Assembly (NCBI RefSeq): GCF_024721975.1
Contig: NZ_JANQBB010000005.1
Coordinates: 248,001-312,000 of the forward strand
Source: Paenibacillus endoradicis
GTDB lineage: Bacteria > Bacillota > Bacilli > Paenibacillales > Paenibacillaceae
Direction: 5' to 3'
DNA: 64,000 bases
Positions 48,278 to 58,014 of the stretch are shown piece after piece. A model generated the notes under the pieces. That model was not told the origin of the DNA. It saw only the letters and a program-made list of their open reading frames with translations, and searched no databases. The number at the start of each line of letters is the position of its first letter. Positions within the stretch are counted from its first letter, which is position 1. Both the position numbers and the translations under genes were made by a program.

Positions 48278-49278
48278 ATTGCACAGAGGTTGGTGAATTG
48301 ATGCAACGAAATTTAGATTACGATTTGAGTGAGTTAGAATTAGAAACATTAATGACTCATTTAAGCGACTGTGCCCAATGTACAGTTTTGTTCGAAAAAT
48401 TAACGTTATTATCAGGAAGTTTAGAGCAATTGCCTCGTGTAACCCCTTCCATCAGCATTGTTGATGCTATATTGCCAGAACTTGAAAGAATTGATAAAGA
48501 GAAACGTAATTCATTAATCGTAGCTAAGCAAAGACGTACTAGATGGTTCACTTCTGTTGGTAGTATAGCTACAGCTGCAGCGATTGTTGTACTTATGGTT
48601 AATTTGAATGGCATACCGGCTACCAATAACTCGTCGGCAACTGATCTGGCGATGAAACTTAATGTTGAAAATAGTACTGCGAGCGAACCAACTACAGATC
48701 TCTTTATTGCAAGTCAAGAGGACGCAGAAAGTGAAGATGCCTTATCACCTAGGTTGAGAGCATCAGATTCTGTGGAACAATATGCTCTTGAATCGGGCTC
48801 AACCCATAACTATGCTCAAAGTGATGATGTTTCAGATAAGAATCAAGGTGTAGAAAGCACCGCTGTAGCTCCTACATTACCTAGCATTAAAAAAGATTCT
48901 TCTACAGAAAGACCAAAGGATACTTTATCTACTGCTTTTGTCCCTACATTAACAGGATCCTTAACGGAAAAAGTAGATAAATTAGGAGTATTGAATGAAC
49001 TTGCTACTACAATTCAAGCTCAATCTGGGGAAGCTGAAGAAGTAAATGTGCAACAATATTTAAGTAATGATGAAAAGGTCTATTTAAAGTTTGAAGAGCA
49101 TACAATATCGGTGTATGAGACAAGTTCAAATCAAATAATGAAGCAATGGGATCTACCACAACAAGGTTTATTTGAATTTATTGAATGGGATAATGAAGGC
49201 AAAAACTTTACTTTTCAAGTAACTGATGAAGCGGGACAAATTACTAGTTATACTTGGAAATTAATTGAACAACAATAG
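48274..49278 (+). CDS. membrane anti-sigma factor with zinc finger (RsiW-like)
   Basis: 334 residues. The N-terminal ZAS motif is H29-x3-C33-x2-C36 (HLSDCAQC), one membrane helix lies at ~92-111, then there is a long Ser/Glu-rich extracellular linker and a small folded C-terminal domain (~235-334). It should hold the upstream sigma factor at the membrane until signalled by proteolysis. Longer than Bacillus RsiW (~208) because of the extra outside domain. Overlaps the sigma gene by 4 bases. Confidence 0.85.
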   Translation: MNCTEVGELMQRNLDYDLSELELETLMTHLSDCAQCTVLFEKLTLLSGSLEQLPRVTPSISIVDAILPELERIDKEKRNSLIVAKQRRTRWFTSVGSIATAAAIVVLMVNLNGIPATNNSSATDLAMKLNVENSTASEPTTDLFIASQEDAESEDALSPRLRASDSVEQYALESGSTHNYAQSDDVSDKNQGVESTAVAPTLPSIKKDSSTERPKDTLSTAFVPTLTGSLTEKVDKLGVLNELATTIQAQSGEAEEVNVQQYLSNDEKVYLKFEEHTISVYETSSNQIMKQWDLPQQGLFEFIEWDNEGKNFTFQVTDEAGQITSYTWKLIEQQ

Positions 49279-49397
49279 TCACACAAATGAGCTACTATGC
49301 GTATACTACACTATGTCAAAGTCTACGACAGGGTCTACCGTCGTATGACCATTCTAAAGCTAGTACCATGGATCTAGCTAAGAATGTTAACATAATA

Positions 49398-49440
49398 ACA
49401 AAGGGATGTTTTCATTATTATGAAACATCCCTTTGTTTTG
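49398..49440 (+). terminator. terminator after the sigma/anti-sigma operon
   Basis: AACAAAGGGATGTTT pairs with AAACATCCCTTTGTT with a short loop, followed by TTG-TATG. The stem also has a T-run on the minus strand. Confidence 0.75.
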
Positions 49441-49550
49441 TATGTCATGCTTACTGCAACACATTGTTGCTATGGATGTGAGGAAGTTGTCCCAGCAACA
49501 ACAAGTTTTAATTAGCAAGTTTAAGATATAATAAACACTGGAGCTGTGAT

Positions 49551-50501
49551 ATGAAATTAGATCGTTTATTATCAATTGTGACCATGCTTTTAAATCGCAA
49601 TATTATCCAGGCAAAGGAACTGGCTGATCGTTTTGAAGTTTCTGTGCGTACAATCTACCGGGACATCGAAGCGATTAATCAGGCAGGTATCCCCATTGTC
49701 ACTTTTCAAGGAATGAACGGGGGAATCGGACTTGCCAAAGGATACCGGCTTGATCGCAATGTATTAACAAATGATGAATTAGCGGCTATAATCACAGCGC
49801 TTCGGGGCATGTCCAATTCGTACATTAGCCAAAGTAATGAACAGCTTGTTGAGAAAATAAATAGTATCATCTCTCCAGCTCGAGCAGCAGAATTTCACTT
49901 GAAGTCGAATCATTTAATTATCGACCTTACTCCTTGGGGTAGCTCCGGGAGTCTTGAATTTAAGTTGCAGTTAATCAAGCAAGCAATTGAACAGCAAACA
50001 CGTATGAGATTTAATTATTCCAACGCCAATGGGGAGCTGACGTTTCGAATTGTCGAACCTTATACTCTCATATTGAAGGGAAGGCATTGGTATCTTGAAG
50101 CCTTCTGCCTCAAACGAGGTGAATTTCGCTTGTTCAAGCTACTTCGAATAAAAGACCCAATTCTTTTGGAGCAAGTCTTCACAAGAGACTCAATGCCCAT
50201 ACGAGAGAATAGTGTAGGTGAGGAGTGGGTTTCATCGCAAAACTCAATCGAAATTACACTTTGTTTTCAAAAAAATAGGCAGCATCTTGCTGAGGAGTGG
50301 TTTAGTATTGAGGAAATTCTCATCCAGGAAGATAGAAGCATCCTTGTTCGACCAATTTTCCCTGAGAATGAATGGTTGTATGGATTTATTCTTAGTTTAG
50401 GTCCTGATGTCGAGGTGCTTGAGCCACTACATTTACGTCAAATTATTGAGAGTAGAGCTAGGAAAATAGCAAATATATATGGATCGTTAGAACAAACCTG
50501 A
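49551..50501 (+). CDS. WYL-domain transcriptional regulator (YafY/DeoR type)
   Basis: 316 residues. The N-terminal HTH_11 winged helix (~5-55; VSVRTIYRDIEAINQAGIP) is followed by a WYL domain (~140-215; RFNYSNANGEL, RHWYLEAFCLKRGEFRLFKL) and a WCX C-terminal segment. Typical cytosolic repressor or activator. GAGCTGTGAT upstream is a weak ribosome-binding site. It probably controls the next gene, a GyrI-like ligand-binding protein, as this gene pair is common in Bacillales (family knowledge). Confidence 0.87.
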   Translation: MKLDRLLSIVTMLLNRNIIQAKELADRFEVSVRTIYRDIEAINQAGIPIVTFQGMNGGIGLAKGYRLDRNVLTNDELAAIITALRGMSNSYISQSNEQLVEKINSIISPARAAEFHLKSNHLIIDLTPWGSSGSLEFKLQLIKQAIEQQTRMRFNYSNANGELTFRIVEPYTLILKGRHWYLEAFCLKRGEFRLFKLLRIKDPILLEQVFTRDSMPIRENSVGEEWVSSQNSIEITLCFQKNRQHLAEEWFSIEEILIQEDRSILVRPIFPENEWLYGFILSLGPDVEVLEPLHLRQIIESRARKIANIYGSLEQT

Positions 50502-50527
50502 CAGATAGTTGTCAGGTTTGTTCTTTT
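50491..50527 (+). terminator. terminator overlapping the WYL regulator stop codon
   Basis: AACAAACCTGACA (50491-50503) pairs with TGTCAGGTTTGTT (50510-50522), then TCTTTT. The upstream arm contains the stop codon. Confidence 0.8.
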
Positions 50528-50560
50528 ATAATTGCAATATAACTAAGAAGGAGTGATACA

Positions 50561-51097
50561 ATGACTACTGAGATTCAATATGGAGGACATCAAGATCCGA
50601 AATCGACCCATCTCCAGCCATTAAAAATTGAAGAAAAGGATAGCATAATATTAGCAGGTATTAGTGTCATAACGACTAATGCAGAAGAAGTTAGTGGAAA
50701 AGGACAGCTTGGGGCGTTATGGACAAAATTCTATACGGATGATGTTAGCTCACTTATAGCGGAGAAAGCAAGTGATGGCGCTATTTATGGATGTTACACT
50801 GATTATGAGAATGGTGCTGAGGGACGGTATCGGCTGCTCATTGGTATGAGAGTTCAGAATATAGATAACAAGCCAGCTGGGCTGGACTTTGTCATAACTC
50901 CAGCAGCAAAATATGCTGTGTTTACAACATCACGTGGTCCGATTCAAGAGGTAGTATTTCAAGCGTGGAATGCTATTTGGCAATGGTCGGAAACATCCAG
51001 TATGAAGCGGACCTTCACAGGTGACTTCGAATATTATGATGAGCGCAGCGCAGATCCGGCTAATGCACAGGTCGATATCTATATTGCGATTGAATAA
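50561..51097 (+). CDS. GyrI-like / AraC effector-binding domain protein
   Basis: 178 residues forming a stand-alone SOUL/GyrI-like small-molecule-binding domain: internal features LGALWTKFYT, GCYTDYENG...YRLLIGMRV, AKYAVFTTSRGPIQEVVFQAWNAIW and a C-terminal DIYIAIE strand. Proteins of this type bind hydrophobic or cationic drugs and may sequester them. AAGGAG upstream. Likely regulated by the preceding WYL protein. Confidence 0.8.
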   Translation: MTTEIQYGGHQDPKSTHLQPLKIEEKDSIILAGISVITTNAEEVSGKGQLGALWTKFYTDDVSSLIAEKASDGAIYGCYTDYENGAEGRYRLLIGMRVQNIDNKPAGLDFVITPAAKYAVFTTSRGPIQEVVFQAWNAIWQWSETSSMKRTFTGDFEYYDERSADPANAQVDIYIAIE

Positions 51098-51122
51098 AAT
51101 AAGAAGGTCGTCGTAAATAAAG

Positions 51123-51168
51123 AAGTGCTATCGCGCAAGGTAATAGACCGTACGGGATAGCACTTTAA
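51123..51168. terminator. bidirectional terminator
   Basis: AAGTGCTATC (51123-51132) pairs with GATAGCACTT (51156-51165), followed by TAATTTT. It lies between convergent genes. Confidence 0.7.
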
Positions 51169-51170
51169 TT

Positions 51171-52223
51171 TTAAATATCCAGTATTGCTTTCCTCATACT
51201 TTCAAAGCTTATTGCACCTACTTGCTGTTTTTGAATGATTCCCTTTTCATTCAAAATAAATGTGGTTGGATAAGCAGATACTTTATACTTCTTACTGACC
51301 GTGCCTGTTTTATCAAGAATAACAGGAAAACTTAGTGATCTCTCATCCACATATTGTTCAACGTCACGTGTATTATTTTCTTGACTCGTTACATTTACAG
51401 ATAGTATCGCAACATCCCCGCCTTGATAATGCTCGTATAGCTTCTCAATATGTGGCATTTCTGCTTTACATACACGACACCACGTAGTCCAGAAGTTAAT
51501 GATGACTTTTTTCCCTCGATAATCGGCCAAATTCACAGAATTTCCTTGTACGTCTATAAGCTGGAAGTTTGGAGCACTCTGTCCATTACGAATACCGATA
51601 ACTGCATGGTTCTCCTCATCTACAAGTTGAGTGGATGTTCGATCTGAGAATATTCCATCTTGTATCTGATCATGCACCATACTACCAATGAGCCCTATGA
51701 CAAAGGCTAGAGAAAGTAGCTGAACTGTGTAACGAGCTGTTATTTCTCTAGAAGGATTATGCAATAATAGCAACAGCAAGATAGAAAGAAGCAGAATTAC
51801 ATAATGTAAGAGCTGTGAAGAGCTAGCTAATAAAAGCTGTGCCGCACTAAATAGCAAGGTCCAGCCCGATATCATGATTACTGTGAACGCAGCAGCATGA
51901 CGATGCCCTAGTTTAAACTTGAAACGATAGCCGATATAAATAACGGCTACTACAGTAGCTAGCCAGAAGCCTTTAGAACCTCCGTCAAAGAAAAGAAGTG
52001 CCTGCGGATTACGAATAAAGCTCAACGGGTCGAAGAGAAGTAGACTGCCCTTCCAGATGATCATCCATATGAAAACGGAATTCCATGCATATGACTGTAA
52101 TATTTCCTTTTCTGAATGTCCCCTGCTTCTAATACGAACTGCCAGAACACCCATTATTCCAGCCATTAAATAGATAAGCAAATCCATATTTAATACTAAA
52201 GGACCAAGTTGAAGGTTTTGCAT
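51171..52223 (-). CDS. membrane-anchored TlpA/ResA-type thiol-disulfide oxidoreductase
   Basis: 350 residues. The N-terminal half has five to six membrane helices (~12-180). The C-terminal thioredoxin-like domain (~215-350) has WCRVC (C249, C252) and cis-proline YPTTF. It reduces or exchanges disulfides in extracytoplasmic proteins. The polytopic N-terminus fused to TlpA resembles prolipoprotein-transferase-like membrane regions seen in some Bacillales proteins (tentative). GGAG upstream of the ATG. Confidence 0.85.
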   Translation of the reverse strand: MQNLQLGPLVLNMDLLIYLMAGIMGVLAVRIRSRGHSEKEILQSYAWNSVFIWMIIWKGSLLLFDPLSFIRNPQALLFFDGGSKGFWLATVVAVIYIGYRFKFKLGHRHAAAFTVIMISGWTLLFSAAQLLLASSSQLLHYVILLLSILLLLLLHNPSREITARYTVQLLSLAFVIGLIGSMVHDQIQDGIFSDRTSTQLVDEENHAVIGIRNGQSAPNFQLIDVQGNSVNLADYRGKKVIINFWTTWCRVCKAEMPHIEKLYEHYQGGDVAILSVNVTSQENNTRDVEQYVDERSLSFPVILDKTGTVSKKYKVSAYPTTFILNEKGIIQKQQVGAISFESMRKAILDI

Positions 52224-52314
52224 CTCATATTCTCCTTTCTTAGCCTTTGCGTTTGATTAATAATCTTTAAGTGGTAAAGGTAAACTGATGTTCTTCGTTG
52301 TTATTGGTTGCTAT

Positions 52315-53076
52315 TTAATCTTGTAGAGGTTCGTTATCTGAAAATAAATCTGGATTTTGCAGTAGCATATCGGTCAGTATATGTGTTAATTTCACAGTGT
52401 CGCATACCCACATATCTGCATCGCCAAATGGTGCTTTGTAAATTGCACCTTGCTGCTCAAGTAGACTTTCTACCTTCCAAAAATGCTCTGACCAAGATAA
52501 CCCGTGGTGTCTTCGAGATGGAACCTCTATTTCCGTTCCATCAGGTAGAATCGTATATAGGTTCTCATGACCAACTGTCATCCTTCCTGGTATGTCGATC
52601 CATTCCTCTATTCCGTGAATGAATGTATTCCTCCGTTGGTCAACACCTACTAACAATATCTGTGCTTTTCGATCAAGTAGTTTTCCCCAAGCTGATTCGC
52701 GGTGGCAAGGTGTATCGAACCTCTCCGCACCAGTTATAAATGACTCTGCATCCTGGCCTAAAGCAGCGACGGAATGAGTCGGATGGAGTGAGCGTAGCAC
52801 ACCTTCTCGTTGGCGAAACAGTTCAGGTAAAATACCTACACATACTGGAGACGATTCAACATAGAACTTAGGGCTATCTGCATTGACGTAGGACCATGTA
52901 TGTGTCGGCAAGACTAGTAGCCCCTCTTGCATATATTGTGACAGGGCATCCAAGACGGTATCTGCTCCGCCTGCAACGTCGCCGATGCGTTTCATCGAGG
53001 AGTGCATTAGGATGGTACCATATTTATCAATTGCTGCATTTTCAAGTTGTTTCATTAGACTATGTTTAGTGTGCAA
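52315..53076 (-). CDS. AAC(3)-family aminoglycoside N-acetyltransferase-like protein
   Basis: 253 residues of the Antibiotic_NAT family. MHSSMKRIGDVAGGADTVLDAL at the N-terminus and HPTHSVAALG in the middle are the conserved acetyl-CoA and substrate regions. Chromosomal members such as YokD in Bacillus often have no proven resistance role, so aminoglycoside resistance should not be assumed. GGAGG precedes the ATG. Confidence 0.87.
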   Translation of the reverse strand: MHTKHSLMKQLENAAIDKYGTILMHSSMKRIGDVAGGADTVLDALSQYMQEGLLVLPTHTWSYVNADSPKFYVESSPVCVGILPELFRQREGVLRSLHPTHSVAALGQDAESFITGAERFDTPCHRESAWGKLLDRKAQILLVGVDQRRNTFIHGIEEWIDIPGRMTVGHENLYTILPDGTEIEVPSRRHHGLSWSEHFWKVESLLEQQGAIYKAPFGDADMWVCDTVKLTHILTDMLLQNPDLFSDNEPLQD

Positions 53077-53301
53077 ATCAATTCCTCCAATGTATATAAT
53101 GAATGGTTAACTTCCATTATACCTAAATGTATTGGAACAAACGACCTTTAGCTTATGTGCTAGAACAAAAATGAAGTTGCTATTATATCTAAACCGAACA
53201 ATTATTGCACTTTTAGTAAGACAGTGTTACACTTTGTGTCGTTAAAACCAATTAGATAGGTTTTAGTTAAAGATAATGATAAAATTATTAATATAAGTAT
53301 A

Positions 53302-53326
53302 AGTTCAAAAAGCGGGATTTTTGAAC
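53302..53326. repeat. short AGTTCAAAAAGCG palindrome, derivative of the dispersed element
   Basis: AGTTCAAAAAGCGGGATTTTTGAAC: the two termini of the larger element joined with almost no interior. It lies upstream of holA. Confidence 0.6.
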
Positions 53327-53365
53327 AACCTCTATATAACATGAGATAATTTAGGTGGTGGTAAG

Positions 53366-54415
53366 GTGGATGCAAAAGATGTGATCAAAGATGTTCAAAA
53401 TGGTAATTTCAAACCATTTTATGTCGTATACGGAAAAGATCGTTATCGAATGGAACAATTTATAGATCTAGTCAAGAACAAAGTATTTACTGATGAAGAA
53501 CAAGGTATGGGAATTATTAAGTTTGATACGTCTGAAACGCCATTGGAAGAAATTGTACTTGAAGCGGAGTCTCCTTCATTTTTTCTTGATAAAAAATTAA
53601 TTATTGTTAGAGATAGTTCAATTATGTGTGCTGCTATTAAGGAGAGTAACAAGATAGAACATCATGCTGACTCCCTTTTGAAGTATATGGAATATCCACT
53701 TGAGAGTTCGATCATTGTTTTTGCAGTGTATGCAGAAAAATTAGATGAACGTAAAAAACTTGTAAAGCAGATGAAGGAAAGAAGATGTGTTGTTCATTTC
53801 CCAGAGTTAGATCATAATCAGTTGAAACAGTGGCTAACTAAACTAGCAGGTGATCAAGGCAGATCAATGCAAGTTGAAGGAGCAGAGCTACTTATTAGTC
53901 GTGTTGGTGTATCTATGCAACAGCTCTCACAAGAGTTGAACAAGCTTTGTTTGCATGTTGGTGATGGTGGGAAGATCACTGAGGAATTAGTGGCACAGTT
54001 GACAACGACTACTGTAGAAGAGGATGTATTCGCTCTAGTAGATGCTATCGTCAATATTAAATTAACTCCGGCACTTTCTATGTATCGTCAACTATTAATT
54101 CGCAAAGAAGAGCCAATTAAGCTAGTAGCGCTAATAGCTCGCCAATTGCGGATGATGCTACAGATTAAAGAATTAGAACAGCATCATTATAGCCCCCAGC
54201 AAATGGCTGGTATTCTTGGTGCACATCCGTATAGTGTGAAGCTTGCTGCAGAAAAGGCAAGACATTATGAGATAAAGCAGCTAGCCCTACTATTAAGTTC
54301 TTTAGCAGATCTAGATTATGGTATGAAAACAGGTCAAGTTGATAAAGCACTTGGGTTGGAGTTGTATATACTATCACTAGGGAGTACATATCGAATGCAA
54401 TTCTCTCATAGATGA
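53366..54415 (+). CDS. holA: DNA polymerase III subunit delta
   Basis: 349 residues. The N-terminal AAA-like domain (FKPFYVVYGKDRYRMEQFID) and the C-terminal collar domain (IARQLRMMLQIKELEQH, DYGMKTGQVDKALGLELY) are typical of HolA, the clamp-loader subunit that opens the sliding clamp. GTG start with GGTGGTGG upstream. Its place downstream of comEC and before rpsT is the conserved Bacillales order. Confidence 0.92.
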   Translation: MDAKDVIKDVQNGNFKPFYVVYGKDRYRMEQFIDLVKNKVFTDEEQGMGIIKFDTSETPLEEIVLEAESPSFFLDKKLIIVRDSSIMCAAIKESNKIEHHADSLLKYMEYPLESSIIVFAVYAEKLDERKKLVKQMKERRCVVHFPELDHNQLKQWLTKLAGDQGRSMQVEGAELLISRVGVSMQQLSQELNKLCLHVGDGGKITEELVAQLTTTTVEEDVFALVDAIVNIKLTPALSMYRQLLIRKEEPIKLVALIARQLRMMLQIKELEQHHYSPQQMAGILGAHPYSVKLAAEKARHYEIKQLALLLSSLADLDYGMKTGQVDKALGLELYILSLGSTYRMQFSHR

Positions 54416-54587
54416 AGTTCAAAACAGTCACTTGTGATCACGATGATAATGCTTACGTAGCTTAGTCTGCGTCGAATATGCCCCCCATCGAAAGCCTGCG
54501 TGTGCTCACGTACCAATAACGTACGCTGTGCTACTCGTTTTCGCTGTGGGGCATCTTCTTGGTGCTGACAAGCAAATGTTTTGAACC
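54416..54587. repeat. dispersed intergenic element, ~172 bp
   Basis: Begins AGTTCAAAAC and ends GTTTTGAAC. It contains ATGCTTACGTAGC, GTCGAATATG and GTACCAATAACGTAC, all shared in order with the element at 58015. It lies directly after holA. Confidence 0.65.
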
Positions 54588-54600
54588 TTTATTTTAAGAT

Positions 54601-54673
54601 AAACGTCAAATAGCGGACTTTGATAATGATGATTGACTTCGTCGTATATTCAACATGGAATATGAAGCGAAAA
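54601..54673. repeat. partial copy of the dispersed element
   Basis: TAGCGGACTTTGATAA ... GTATATTCAACATGGAATATGAAGCGA matches the first half of the elements at 58015 and 63929 with several substitutions; the far terminus is missing. Confidence 0.55.
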
Positions 54674-54692
54674 AACTAAAAATAAACATAAA

Positions 54693-54727
54693 AAAATCCT
54701 CTCCTTGAATAAGGTGAGGATTTTATC
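54693..54727. terminator. terminator of rpsT
   Basis: AAAATCCTCTCCTT (54693-54706) pairs with AAGGTGAGGATTTT (54711-54724), with T-runs on both strands. Confidence 0.85.
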
Positions 54728-54739
54728 GTTCATCAGCTA

Positions 54740-55012
54740 TTATGCTTGAGCGCTAAGAGCGTTAAGTTTTTTAGCAAGACGAGATTTTTTACGAGCAGCA
54801 GCATTTTTATGAATTAGGCCTTTAGTAACAGCCTTGTCCAATTTTTTTGAAGCATTGATCAAAGCAGATTTAGCTACTTCAACATCAGTGCCTGCGATTG
54901 CTACATCAGCAACTTTAACTGCAGAACGAAGAGCAGAACGTTGAGAAGCGTTCAAAGCACGACGTTTTTCATTCGTTTTAACACGTTTGATAGCGGATTT
55001 AATGTTTGGCAT
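54740..55012 (-). CDS. rpsT: 30S ribosomal protein S20
   Basis: 90 residues starting [10 protein letters not shown], eight bases after AGGAGG. ATG 55021 in the same frame lies against the ribosome-binding site and is not used. Lys/Arg/Ala-rich helical protein ([31 protein letters not shown]) that binds 16S rRNA. Opposite orientation to its neighbours, as in Bacillus. Confidence 0.96.
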   Translation of the reverse strand: MPNIKSAIKRVKTNEKRRALNASQRSALRSAVKVADVAIAGTDVEVAKSALINASKKLDKAVTKGLIHKNAAARKKSRLAKKLNALSAQA

Positions 55013-55202
55013 GGAATTCACCTCCTAGACTAGTCAAGCGTTTCTTTCCAGAAACCTTATCAACACAACTTAAAATATATTATCATGATGGATACTAAAA
55101 AGCAATAGCAGAGCGGTTCTTAATCAATAAAATCAATATTGCATGAAATGGATATATATCGCTAACAATATGCTTACAACGTAATGAGAAGGTGGGAAAA
55201 TA

Positions 55203-56207
55203 ATGACTTCAATTGATATGCAACAATATAATGTGAGAACTGATCTTGCCTTGGAAGCCGTTGAAATGGCAGTGGAACTAAGTGGCGATGCAATAGCAGG
55301 CGTTGCAATGGAAACTGATGAGGATAATGGAATTAAAATCACTAGACTTCATGTTCAAGATCAAATAGGTTCTAATGCAATTGGAAAAATGATCGGCCAC
55401 TATGTCACTCTTGAAGTTCCTGAACTACGTAATGGTGATACAACCTTGCAGGATAGAGTTGCAACAGCTATGGCCAAAGAATTTGAGCAATTCCTTGTTC
55501 GCTTAGAAATTCCCAAAGATGCAAAAGTACTTATTGTAGGACTGGGCAACTGGAATGTAACGCCAGATGCACTTGGTCCTATCGTTGTAGAAAATGTGAT
55601 GGTGACGAGACATTTCTTTGAACTAATGCCCAATGATGTTGCTCCTGGTTATCGTCCGGTAAGTGCTGTCTCCCCTGGTGTGTTAGGCATAACAGGAATT
55701 GAATCCAGTGAAATCGTAAAAGGTATTGTGGATCAGTCGAAACCTGATCTAATTATAGCAATCGATGCCCTCGCTTCTAAGTCAATTGAACGAGTAAATA
55801 CAACGATACAAATCGCAGATACTGGTATTCACCCTGGATCTGGTATCGGAAATAAACGTAAAGGACTTACACTTGAAAGTCTAGGGGTTAAGACGATTGC
55901 GATTGGAGTACCAACAGTACTCTATGCAGCAACGATTGTGAACAATACTATTGATCTAATGCGCAATCATCTATCTAAAGAAGATGGAGACAATGATCGG
56001 ATTTTTGGATTGTTGAACAAGATGAGTGAACAGGAACGTTTAACGTTTGTAAAAGAAGTATTAGACCCAATTGGGCATAATATGCTCGTGACACCGAAAG
56101 AAATTGATGAATTTATTGAAGATGTAGGTAATATTATTGCAAGTGGATTGAATGCTGCATTACATGATGCGATTGATACAAGTAATGTAGCAGCCTATAC
56201 ACACTAA
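55203..56207 (+). CDS. gpr: germination (spore) protease
   Basis: 334 residues of the GPR family A25 aspartic-type protease: LGNWNVTPDALGP, SAVSPGVLGITGIE, IDALASKSIERV and TGIHPGSGIGNKRKGL are the conserved blocks. An N-terminal propeptide (NVRTDLALEA) is expected to be removed. It degrades small acid-soluble proteins when spores germinate. It marks the organism as an endospore former. GAAGGTGG upstream; transcription is normally forespore-specific (family knowledge). Confidence 0.95.
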   Translation: MTSIDMQQYNVRTDLALEAVEMAVELSGDAIAGVAMETDEDNGIKITRLHVQDQIGSNAIGKMIGHYVTLEVPELRNGDTTLQDRVATAMAKEFEQFLVRLEIPKDAKVLIVGLGNWNVTPDALGPIVVENVMVTRHFFELMPNDVAPGYRPVSAVSPGVLGITGIESSEIVKGIVDQSKPDLIIAIDALASKSIERVNTTIQIADTGIHPGSGIGNKRKGLTLESLGVKTIAIGVPTVLYAATIVNNTIDLMRNHLSKEDGDNDRIFGLLNKMSEQERLTFVKEVLDPIGHNMLVTPKEIDEFIEDVGNIIASGLNAALHDAIDTSNVAAYTH

Positions 56208-56221
56208 TGATTCGCATGTTG

Positions 56222-56265
56222 GCCACTAGAAAGTAGCGATTTGCTATTACTCTAGTGGCTTTTTC
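56222..56265 (+). terminator. terminator after gpr
   Basis: GCCACTAGA (56222-56230) pairs with TCTAGTGGC (56251-56259), with inner AGTAGCGA/TTGCTATT pairs, followed by TTTTTC. Confidence 0.8.
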
Positions 56266-56414
56266 ATTATAAATGAGGATGTTTGTAAATAAGTAATATC
56301 GTCTACCGAAGTTATATCTATAAAAATGTAAATATCTGTTCTACTATAATCTGAAAATTCATAGAGTATTAATAGATTACTAGACTAGTGGTAGAGAGAA
56401 AGGGGAGACCCGCA

Positions 56415-57527
56415 TTGGAAAGAAGAATGACAATTCCACATAATGAACAAGATTGGAACGAATTGAATGAAATATGGAAGTTTGCAAAACGATTTTTAAT
56501 AATGGTACTTGTTACTATGGTTGCGGTAGTAGTTATCGGAGCTGGAGCATTAATACGAGTTAATTTGGCAGATACTAATACGACAACAGAGTCAGGACTT
56601 ACCCTCCAAGTCGAAAATAAATATGTGCAAGGAATGTTAGCTGAAGAATTGCCCATATATGCTTCATACCAACCAACGCAATCATTTTCAATGAGTCAAC
56701 TAGGTATATGGCTATTTAAACAAATAACTGGTGTCAGTAAGACTAATACTAATGTTGCAGCTATTGATAATAGTCTTGATCAACAACAGATGAATGATTT
56801 ACTTGATGAATGGAATGAACCAAAAGATGGTGTAGATTCTAATGGAATAGTACCTGTAGAACCAACAGCGAAACCTAGTGATGTTACTTCAGTAAAAGGG
56901 GATGATAGTGTAGTTTTTATCTATCACACTCACAATAGAGAATCATGGAATAGCGAGATTCAAGAAGGAGAAAGCAATGCTAGCTCCAAATCGAAAAATA
57001 TTACATTAGTCGGAAAACGTATAGCGCAACAACTTGAAGACAAAGGTATTGGCGCAATGGTATCAGATACAGATTATCCAACAGTGATACCTAATTATGA
57101 ATGGAGTTATAGTTACAAATATTCAAAAAAGACAGTAAAAGAAGCTATTGCCAGCAATGATAATCTCAAATATTTCTTTGATATACATCGTGATTCGCAA
57201 GCGCGTAAATATACAACTGCAGAAATTGATGGAGTCAGTTATGCACAAGTGTTTTTTATTATCGGACAACGCAATACTAATTGGAAAGAAAATGAAGCAT
57301 TTGCTAAGAAGATAAATGAAAAGATAGAAGAGAAGTATCCAGGTTTATCACGAGGTATATTAGGGAAAACTGCTGCTACTGGTAATGCAGAGTACAATCA
57401 ATCTCTAGCTGAACAAAATGTACTCATTGAAGTGGGTGGAATAGAGAATACGCTAGAGGAATCATACCGTACGGCAGATGTGCTTGCTGAAATTATATCT
57501 GAAATATATGAAGAAAGTAAAAAATAG
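56415..57527 (+). CDS. spoIIP: stage II sporulation protein P
   Basis: 370 residues from TTG 56415 (AGGGGAGA eight bases upstream). One N-terminal membrane anchor (~25-48) precedes an extracellular amidase/endopeptidase domain with FIYHTHNRESW, FFDIHRDS and VEVGGIENTLEE. With SpoIID and SpoIIM it thins septal peptidoglycan during engulfment. Follows gpr in the conserved Bacillales order. Confidence 0.94.
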   Translation: MERRMTIPHNEQDWNELNEIWKFAKRFLIMVLVTMVAVVVIGAGALIRVNLADTNTTTESGLTLQVENKYVQGMLAEELPIYASYQPTQSFSMSQLGIWLFKQITGVSKTNTNVAAIDNSLDQQQMNDLLDEWNEPKDGVDSNGIVPVEPTAKPSDVTSVKGDDSVVFIYHTHNRESWNSEIQEGESNASSKSKNITLVGKRIAQQLEDKGIGAMVSDTDYPTVIPNYEWSYSYKYSKKTVKEAIASNDNLKYFFDIHRDSQARKYTTAEIDGVSYAQVFFIIGQRNTNWKENEAFAKKINEKIEEKYPGLSRGILGKTAATGNAEYNQSLAEQNVLIEVGGIENTLEESYRTADVLAEIISEIYEESKK

Positions 57528-57566
57528 GTACATATTACATTGGTAATGAGAGGGAGCGTGAACGAG

Positions 57567-58007
57567 ATGTTTCGAGGTAAAGCTTGGAAATGGCTATTAG
57601 TAGGAAGTGCAATGACGATCATTGTGCTTTATATGTTGGAGATGACCACGACTGGAATTGAGCGAGTATATGGTCCACTATCTCCTCAACAATCTGTTGC
57701 TCTTCAACAAAATGAAGCATATGAAGCTCCTGATACAACCAATCCATCCTCAGAAACAGTAACGATAGATCCTTCACTTTCGCCAATTGAACAGGAGATT
57801 GCGGCACTTGAACAAGAGGTTGCTCGCTTGAAGAAGCAAACTTTGGAAAATGAAAAGACACATCTACAATCGCAATTGTTACTTAATGAAGCTGCAGAGC
57901 AACCTGCTGTGAATCGTTTAGCGGATACAACTTCTGGTGTTCTTCAAAATGCTTCTAGTTCAGGGATGCAGTACATCGCTCAATTGTTCAGCAAGGTCAT
58001 AAATTAA
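57567..58007 (+). CDS. YqxA-like membrane-anchored protein
   Basis: 146 residues from ATG 57567 (AGGGAG ten bases upstream; the frame extends to TTG 57540). An N-terminal membrane helix (~8-28), an acidic linker, a short coiled coil (IEQEIAALEQEVARLKKQTLE) and an amphipathic C-terminus. Position between spoIIP and lepA matches yqxA (DUF3679), and the layout is similar, but sequence similarity is inferred only. Probably cotranscribed with spoIIP. Confidence 0.65.
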   Translation: MFRGKAWKWLLVGSAMTIIVLYMLEMTTTGIERVYGPLSPQQSVALQQNEAYEAPDTTNPSSETVTIDPSLSPIEQEIAALEQEVARLKKQTLENEKTHLQSQLLLNEAAEQPAVNRLADTTSGVLQNASSSGMQYIAQLFSKVIN

Positions 58008-58014
58008 TAGGGGT

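Noticed and set aside
49287..49481. 64-codon plus-strand frame after the anti-sigma gene
   Set aside because: It runs straight through the strong terminator at 49398-49440 and has no family features.
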